Shown: positions 36,908-64,000 of the stretch, in pieces
Layout of the letters: the number at the start of each line of letters is the position of its first letter
Position numbering within the stretch: position 1 is the stretch's first letter
Assembly: GCA_030141605.1 (NCBI GenBank)
Contig: JAQGDQ010000009.1
Location: 899,001-963,000, forward strand
Origin: Tubiluchus corallicola
Lineage: Eukaryota; Priapulida; Priapulimorpha; Priapulimorphida; Tubiluchidae
Reading direction: 5' to 3'
DNA length: 64,000 nucleotides
Translations under genes and position numbers: made by a program
The notes under the pieces: generated by a model
What the model was told of the DNA's origin: nothing
Seen by the model: the letters and a program-made list of their open reading frames with translations, nothing else
Database searches by the model: none

Positions 36908-37463
36908 ATAAACACGGTAGATAGATACATTCTGCTGTTACTATAGGATCATATATAATTTTTAATGCAGTACTCTTATAAGTAACAATAACATTTATAT
37001 TTCTGTGGTGAGAGAACATTTTTTTGAAGCCTTTGTTTATCGTAAAGTTAAAATTTTAACATTAATTTCTTTAAATATACCATGTAGATGTGTTACGAAA
37101 TTCATTACTGAATACACTAGTGAAAACTTCTATGAGTTCTCAGTTGAAATAATAGCTGAATGACTACTATATGTCATAGGCTAGCACATTATGTTTTGAG
37201 GATAGTACAACCCTATTTAAATGTCGATTATTAGTTGTTATGAAGTAATGTACATTGTTCAATTTTTTATTTATTTATTTTTTGTTTGGTGTTGATCCAA
37301 AATAGGTATTCCCGCCGGTTTAGTTTGTACATTAAAGCATATTATGTGGTTTACCGTTTTTGTGGAATTAAAATTTCATTTTCCACATACTAGAGATGGC
37401 ACCATCCAGCACACGTACAATCTCTCAGTTAGACTGTATTATACGAGGGAACCTGCTCTGACG

Positions 37464-37469
37464 AATAAA
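37464..37469 (+). terminator. Candidate DOP1 poly(A) signal
   Basis: First clear AATAAA after the DOP1 stop codon, 557 bases downstream. A second one lies at 37937-37942 inside a MITE. Confidence 0.4.
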
Positions 37470-37795
37470 ACTATGTGAACTTCTCTTGATTACCAGTTTA
37501 TTCTGTTATGCAGAAATGGGCCTTGGGCTTATTTAACTTACTTTTATAGCACCATGTACAACGTCAAATAATATGTTAGTTTTGCGGCCTGATTACCAAC
37601 GGAAAGTCCTTGATGTGTCAATGTTGTTGCTGGAACTAGAACTGTTAACCTGCAGTTAAACTTAAACTTACAACATGTGATATATAACACTACGAGTTGC
37701 AGTTCTTACAGTACTAGATCTCCATGATCATATAACTACCCAAATGTGTGTAGTTGAGATGCCCTGATTGATTTTGTCTCAGTACGGGACACAAA

Positions 37796-38156
37796 CACGG
37801 CCAAATTATAATTTTTTGGGGCCTCTAGGCTAATGAAATAAAAGAGCTCCTCAGACGGAGCCACCCTCTAACTCCCCCAGACCCATCTGGAATGTTTTTC
37901 CTCATGATATATTTTAACAACATTTACGTAGCCTCAAATAAAGTTCTTTATTTAAGCTACAATGCTATCATTTTATTAGTCAATAAAAATATACTTTACA
38001 AAATACATGTACCACGATTTTACTATTTATTGCAAACAAAGTTAGCACATATTTCAACACAGCTGTAGTGAAAAGTCATTTTTTTACAAAATGTTATAAA
38101 AGCTTGAGGTGCCCTTGGCTGCAGCCTATACTGGCCCATAGGATAATCCGGCCCTG
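37796..38156. mobile_element. hAT-like MITE between the convergent genes
   Basis: The left end CACGGCCAAATTATA and the reverse complement of the right end (CAGGGCCGGATTATCC) are matching inverted termini of the CAGGGCCGGATTA type seen in many hAT-derived MITEs. The flanking octamers are GACACAAA (37788-37795) and GATACAAC (38157-38164). They agree at 6 of 8 positions, as expected of an aged 8 bp target duplication. The interior (about 360 bp) has no transposase. It includes AATAAA on the + strand (37937-37942) and on the - strand (37947-37952). Confidence 0.65.
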
Positions 38157-41100
38157 GATACAACTAAACGCAGCCAGGCATTCATACAAAGCGTAAAACC
38201 TAGGACTAGTCACCAGTTAAATTAGGCGGCAAAAAAAGGCTGAAGCGTAACACTAATACTTTAAACAAAAAAAAAACAGGAACTATATTTGTGCTAATTG
38301 AACTACAAAACCTTGTTTGCAGAGCGATATTTTTTGAAATTCACCATTCCAAGGAAATTTTTCGTTTTGTTTAATGTAATTGATTATCAACAGGGGTATT
38401 AATGTATGTAATAAACGAAACTAATGAAGTACTGCCTTCAGCTCGAATGATGATAATTTGCTTTCAGCATTTGCATTTATAATTATCGAGTTTGATGTTT
38501 AATCACGTAATGCTCATTGACTGCTTGCTGAATACGAGGTGCTTATGCTAGGGCAGGTGACTAATTTATCCAGTGTTTTATGCTTTTATAAACTGAATAC
38601 CTTCAGTGCATCAATCAGCCATTAAGTGACTTTATTTCTACTTGAATATATGCTCCTAGAAATTATTGCATCACAGGCCTTAATAGCAAACATTTCCAGT
38701 GTGCATTAATTTTATGGTTTATGGTATTATTTATAATAAATCTTTAAATTTACATTGCAGAATGTGCAGTTGTGGAAGCTACAATTATTATTCTTTAAGC
38801 AACTTTCTATTTATTTTTAAAACATTTGGCTTATAATCTTACATGTTTACATGCTTATAGTTTACATGTTTTATACATACGTGCACTACACAAGGATATC
38901 TATAATTAATTATATTTATTATTGTTACACAAATATGTATAAATTGTCAATTAAATATATATTATATAATCTGGTGTAAGGTTTATTTACTTGTTTCATT
39001 TTTCAAATGTTTTTTCCATGTTTGTTGATTGATAATTTAAATGTTGTATATCGTTTACTAAAAATACAATAAACTCAGAAACATTACATTACAAGAATTT
39101 ATTACATTTTTATTATCTGTTTCTCATAACAGTATATGTACAATAACAGTAATGTAGCACTTAATCTAGCATTTCATTATTTAGCACTATAACGAAAGAG
39201 ACTTTAATCCAGAAACTAGAAAAAATTTTGTCACTGTCTAAAATACATCTGTCTGTTGTGTGATACAGCTCACTGAACAAAAAACAAAAGGAAAATAGAA
39301 AATCAATACTAACAGTTTAAAAGCAACTAAATTAAATCCAGTCGCTTCAGTGTAACACGTATAGAAGCATTAGGTTCATGTCAGTTTTCTAGACGAAAGT
39401 AATTACGAGATTGGAAATTATAGGTACAGACAAACAGCGGATACAACACAGCAGTAAGATATTACTTAAATGCAATAATCTCAATGAACAGAGAGTAAGG
39501 GTGGTTGAATTAGCCCTACGTTGGCAGTACAATCATTCTACACACGACTTACTAACTAATGAACAGCATTGCTAAAATACCTGTACATTCAATCACAAAT
39601 ATGTTAATTTCATCCATAACACTGAAATTATTTCAGATAAATTCACAACAATATAGGAAACTTACTGTCAGTCTAATAAATACGCAATTAAAAATATCTT
39701 TAAATACTTGCAGATTTACCCAAACTTCTGGTGCCTCTTTTTACAGAATCTACTAATAATATACATATAGAAACACCGAAAAGAACTACACATAAACAAT
39801 TTCATAATTGTAGTGAGGGTGAAAGATTTGTTATGGTTAAATGAGTGCAATGTCTTGTTTGTGCTAAACAACAGTAAAGCAAATTATTAAAATTACATAG
39901 AAACACATACATACATTTAGCTTAACAAAACATTGTTAATTTTAGGCATTTTTGATTGATCCTGTCTAATGGGTGCAGTTTCTTCACCAAAAAATACAGT
40001 TTCACAAGCAACCACCATGTAAATATTTAATTAAACTATAAAACCATATAGGCGGGTCAACAATGAACTTGTTGATCACAGGTGCAAAATAGTTGTTTTT
40101 TTACCATCAGTTTTAAGAATTGGTTTTTATCTCGGGTTCTTACATGCCCGTACACAACAATTCAATACACAGTATTGGTTGATAGAATAGAATTCTAATC
40201 TTGTCAATTACTTTCGACATTGATTAAAATGATCCCCAAAAAGGGACGTAATTATGTTAATTATCTGGATGCAAACTACAATAAAATTTCTCCTTAATAA
40301 ATTTATCATACAGTGGCAACAAGTTTACGAACTACTACATCTGTACATTTTAACAATGCCTTTTACTTTAACAACAAATTATATTTGTGCATCTAAAATA
40401 ATGATAACAGATGTGCTTAAGCAATGCATAAATGTGTGAAACAGAGACATAACTGACATAATATAATTTAATTTGCTGAAATAAATTCCTAACTTCATTA
40501 CCTAATTGGTCAAAATGCATGAAGTCCAAAATGTACTCACAATAACATACACTCCATCATTTTTTTATTTATTCAAGAAACTAGTGATCTGAAAAAATCA
40601 GCACTATTTGTTTACTCGTAATATACTTATCAACTCCCCATTTTACAGCAAAGATAAGCACTAATGAAGTACTGGCTAATATCAACTCTTCACAAAATTA
40701 TATTTATAAATGGTATAACATCTTGAACAAGGCAAACAATGTCATACGACATACAAAAGCTCGCGCTGGAGCACAATTACTATTATAATCACGTACTACT
40801 TATATATAATTTATAGATACAATTATAAGTGCACAGACATGTACAAAAAGCCATAGACAAATGTTGTCAGGTACAAATAATTATATGTTACAAAGTCTGC
40901 CAGACTTTTGCTCACTATTCTGCAAAAGAATAATGTAGTGTCATTTACCACGAGCACCAGGCATAATACTCTAAAAGCGAAAACAAAAATTGATGAAAAT
41001 TTCTTTACAGGATTGAATAACATACACAGCTATGTGCACAAAACTGTACACATATATCAAAAATAAACTAAATCTTACGGAACTTAATTTGTGTTCATCG

Positions 41101-41427
41101 TTTCTTTAAAATGGCTGCCCGCCATCCTTATAAAAACTACGAAATTCTTAGCAAATCAAAACAACATCGTTATCATATTCAAAAAATGCACTATGTCACA
41201 AAAACATAAATTACAAGCTACAACAGTCACAACCAAAGGTTACACAACTATAAACTAGGCCGTAGTGTATACTTGATGAATTAGTTAATCAATTTTAACA
41301 TAAGATGAATAAGATATGTTAGCACTAGAGCCACACACAACACTTTGCCGAACAGTGAATAATGTTGTTAATCTATCAGAAACCGATAACTGCATAAAGC
41401 AATAATGTCCAACAAGGTTCTCACAGG

Positions 41428-61032
<19,605 letters not shown>

Positions 61033-61202
61033 TTTCTAAACTAAGCTACGCGGCAATAAAACTTAATGATCATTTACAATCTTATCACGTAGTCGCATGT
61101 TTAAATGACCAAAAAACCACCACAACTCTACAAAAGCACGCAGCATCCTCTTAAAATTTTACGGAATACACGTACAAAATCTAATGAACAAGATTGTTGT
61201 GT

Positions 61203-61221
61203 CCGCCATCTTATGACGTCA
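61203..61221 (-). promoter_or_regulatory. ZC3H12: Core promoter motifs of the Regnase-like gene (YY1-type plus CRE)
   Basis: About 170-190 bases upstream of the start codon, the - strand reads TGACGTCA (61221-61214) followed by AAGATGGCGG (61212-61203), the consensus YY1/initiator-type element often found at or just after transcription starts. The spacing suits a start near 61200 and a 5' UTR of about 170 bases. A CpG-containing stretch (GCGCAACGCG) lies just upstream. The function is inferred from motif knowledge. Confidence 0.6.
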
Positions 61222-64000
61222 CTGCGCATTTGCCAATTTTGCGCAACGCGCAATTTGTAAATTTAGCAACAGTCTGCATTCAAAACCAAAACCCCGTTGC
61301 AATGACCCCGAAGTCGGTATTCTTAACCTTGCATAAATCATTAAAGTGAATTGCTCGTTTCATTGGTAAATGGTCATTACCATTCAGCATTAATTACAAA
61401 AATAACCGATTCAACGTCATGGGCCAGTACTTTGGTATTTCGTTGAGGATTCGGTGTCGGTAGACGGTTTTTTCTCTAATGTCGACTCGATTGTTGAGTA
61501 GCGTTTTCCTTTTTTGTCTCTATATAATATGCATTGCGATTAAGCGTTATTATTATTCTTATTAGTGTGTTCGGTTTGATCACAGATAGGGTTACGGCAT
61601 TAACTGCAATCTAATGATCATTGACACCACCTACTGGGAAAAATGTGAAATCATAAAATCTGTTAAAGTGTGTATGTACGTGTTTGGTCTATCTGTTTTT
61701 CAGGTAGCCAGATATTTGTCAAATGTTTTTCTTCAAGCAACTATTTTCTTTTAGGTATTTTCATCATTTTTAATTTTTGTCTGGCATAAGCATCTATGAT
61801 TTAAATTTTTCACTCCAACTGTTTGTGATTTTACCTTATTTGGACTGTGTTTGGAAATATATAAATTTCCAAAACATCCACATGGCACATCTTATTTTCT
61901 ACATAAAGTCAATCGATTCAGATGCCCATGTACTTTGAACATGCCACTCAATGTGCCATGGTCTTACATATCTTATGAATTAAATTTTTAGTAATTTTGA
62001 TGATCTTTTATTTGTAAGATGCATTTGATCATCGCGTAAAATGCATTAAAAAGTTTCAATAAATTATTAATTATTGTTATATGCATTGCGATTAAGCATT
62101 AATTATTCTTGTTAATGTTAGGTTTGATCATAGATAGTCCTACTGCATTAACTATAATCTAATAATGACCTGATCATTGACACCACCTATTGGTAAAAAT
62201 GTAAAATCATGAAACGTATATACATACGTATACGTATTAGTTGTATGTGCTTTTCAGGTATTTGCCAAATAGTTTGCTTGATATTTGTTCAAGCAACTTT
62301 TTGTTTTAGAATTTTCATTATTCCAACTTATTTTTTATCTGCCATGAGCATCTATGACTTAAATATTTGACTCTGCGCAAAGTGGTTGTAATTTTACCTT
62401 ATTTGGTACAGCTGTCAGCTGTATTTCCACAGAGTGTATAATTTTTGAACCTGTTAAATTTTTTTAGACATTTCTGGTTCATCTGAAACCCAACAACCAG
62501 CTTAAATGCACATAAATGTATTTACAGTTCAAGTTGCCGAAACACTCACACAGCACAATTTATCTTTTACATAAAGTCAAACGAGATGCTCATGCACTTT
62601 GAACACTACACCTTGTATTATCACATTATTCTACTGTTTTACACTTACTACAACCTTTACTGCTGCTGCTTTTTTCAAGAACAATTATTAGGGTTGTGAA
62701 CATGCTTTCTGTTACTCTCCCTAACAAATTGTCATGATGGAGTATAATGTGGAGAATGTTGTGTGACCGCTTATCCATTCAACAGTGTCCGAACAATGCA
62801 CATTAAGCCACTATTGTATTAACTTTTTGCTAGTCTCTATCTCTAAAACAAACAAATAAAAGCAATTTTTTTCTGATAAGATTCCTGTGTTGTTCACAAA
62901 ACTTACAGTTCACTTGCACAAAACATGTACATAACAACAGCTTGGAACATTGTTTCAACATTATAGTATGAACTTAGATAATGTAGTTAAATTAGGGAAC
63001 TGATACTGAAACAGACTGACCAAAGCAACCCAAAAGTTGTTAGTTTATGACATCACCTATTAGCATTGCGAGAGTCCCAAAGTATAGCAATCAGTTAACA
63101 AGCACTTTGGCGCATTTTTTATTAGCCACATTCTGTTAAAAACCATATACCTGATTCACCTTCAATGTCACACAGTTAACATTCAGCCAAGTGTGTGGCT
63201 CACCTTACCGGAAGATAAATTTATAGGAAAAACTCGTGTAGCTCATACAACTCTATATATATTATAAACTTGGGTGAGAAATTGACAAGAAAAAAATAAA
63301 GTTAGACTATCAAAACAGGTTAAATCTTATCTACAAAAGCAAACAATCTAAGCATTAACAATTACAGTCATTAACTTACCGTATTTATATAAATTTACAA
63401 TTTAGTAATCTGCACATCTAGAAACTACAATAAAACAATTTGATTTCTATGTTATTAAATGTTAAAGATCAACTCTCCTGTTACTTTAACAGACCTGCCT
63501 GTAGATGGCATCACTGTATTACACAATTTACAACTTTGATTTAAAGTACAGAATAACATGAAAGTTCAGAATAGCGCAGTTACTGTGTTGTAACAAATAT
63601 TATATTACATAGCTGTGCAGTGCCAGAGTCGCAGAAAAGACGAATAAAAAATAGTATCCATAATAATTTTAATATCACCTTGTTGTAAATGGCTTCATGC
63701 TATTACAGGTTAACAATAATTTTTGGTCTTGAACCGATTCTACACCACAGAAGCCAAGAAACCTTATTTACATCATTACGAATAACGGTGCAGAATTCGG
63801 TGTACTCCGCCAAACACAACAAAAGAGTGAAAATTTTATAGCCGATTACGACATTTGTGAAACCATTTTAGATTCATAGTCTTAAATGTTAAATGCTGCA
63901 AGGAAGTGTAGCAGTGTTTTGTATTATACAGATGAGCAGGAAATTCATTTTAACGTACAAAAGTACATAGCACAGCTATTAGAAAGTGAACGGCATGCTC
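61222..64000. other. Upstream flank of the Regnase-like gene
   Basis: No coding exon was recognised on either strand. The left part holds a diverged tandem duplication (61527-62604); the rest is AT-rich unique sequence to the window edge. Confidence 0.55.
61527..62604. repeat. Diverged tandem duplication of about 0.5 kb
   Basis: The block from about 61527 to 61945 recurs from about 62078 to 62604. Anchors in order are ATGCATTGCGATTAAGC, GTTTGATCA-AGATAG, GATCATTGACACCACCTA, TTTCAGGTA, CAAGCAACT, GAGCATCTATGA-TTAAAT-like, GATTTTACCTTATTTGG, ACATAAAGTCAA and ACTTTGAAC. The offset grows from 552 to 664 because copy 2 carries about 110 extra bases after TTGGTACAGCTG. Function unknown. Confidence 0.75.

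Larger units (their letters stand above)
36908..41427. other. Convergent intergenic region with 3' UTRs
   Basis: This lies between the stop of DOP1 (+) and the stop of the Regnase-like gene (-). No coding exon was seen. It holds the DOP1 3' UTR (candidate AATAAA at 37464), a hAT-like MITE (37796-38156) and AT-rich sequence. The part next to 41427 is presumably the 3' UTR of the ribonuclease gene; several TTTATT (minus-strand AATAAA) occur, for example at 40564 and 39108, and I cannot choose between them. Confidence 0.6.

Overview
The window is nuclear DNA from an animal. It is AT-rich (about two thirds A+T by eye) and holds three multi-domain metazoan genes. Two of them are cut by GT-AG introns, mostly a few hundred bases to a few kb, and interspersed repeats fill the rest. 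Protein similarity to the vertebrate counterparts is high over long stretches, which suggests a slowly evolving invertebrate. I cannot place it more precisely from sequence alone. There are no operons, CRISPR arrays or rRNA genes, and no intact tRNA gene was seen.

Layout. (1) 1-5.5 kb: what looks like the last coding exon of an upstream + strand gene (267-341) with an AATAAA at 703, then non-coding DNA with one dispersed repeat and a tRNA-derived SINE relic. (2) 5528-36907, + strand: a complete DOP1/Dopey gene. I reconstructed 34 coding exons that join in frame into 7,173 nt (2,390 residues plus stop), close to the vertebrate length. (3) 33423-34904, + strand: an intronless glycosyltransferase family 92 (GT92) gene nested in the last intron of DOP1, on the same strand. 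(4) 36.9-41.4 kb: the space between two convergent genes, with a hAT-like MITE that carries poly(A) signals facing both ways. (5) 41428-61032, - strand: a complete 8-exon gene (2,946 nt, 981 residues plus stop) for a Regnase/ZC3H12-type ribonuclease. Its N-terminus is a KH-like module of the N4BP1/KHNYN kind, encoded across a 12.5 kb first intron. (6) 61-64 kb: its promoter (CRE plus YY1-type motif), then a diverged tandem duplication of about 0.6 kb.

The genes have no obvious shared pathway. DOP1 acts with MON2 in Golgi/endosome trafficking. GT92 enzymes are Golgi type II membrane glycosyltransferases. The Regnase-like protein is a cytosolic mRNA endonuclease. The most interesting items are the combined KH-like + UBA-like + NYN + CCCH + C-terminal domain architecture of the ribonuclease, the nested single-exon GT92 gene, and a candidate second promoter and first exon inside the ribonuclease gene. 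The repeats include hAT-like and TTAA-type TIR elements, a short GTGACTTTATTA-ended MITE family, LINE-like 3' ends, tRNA-SINE relics and long microsatellites.
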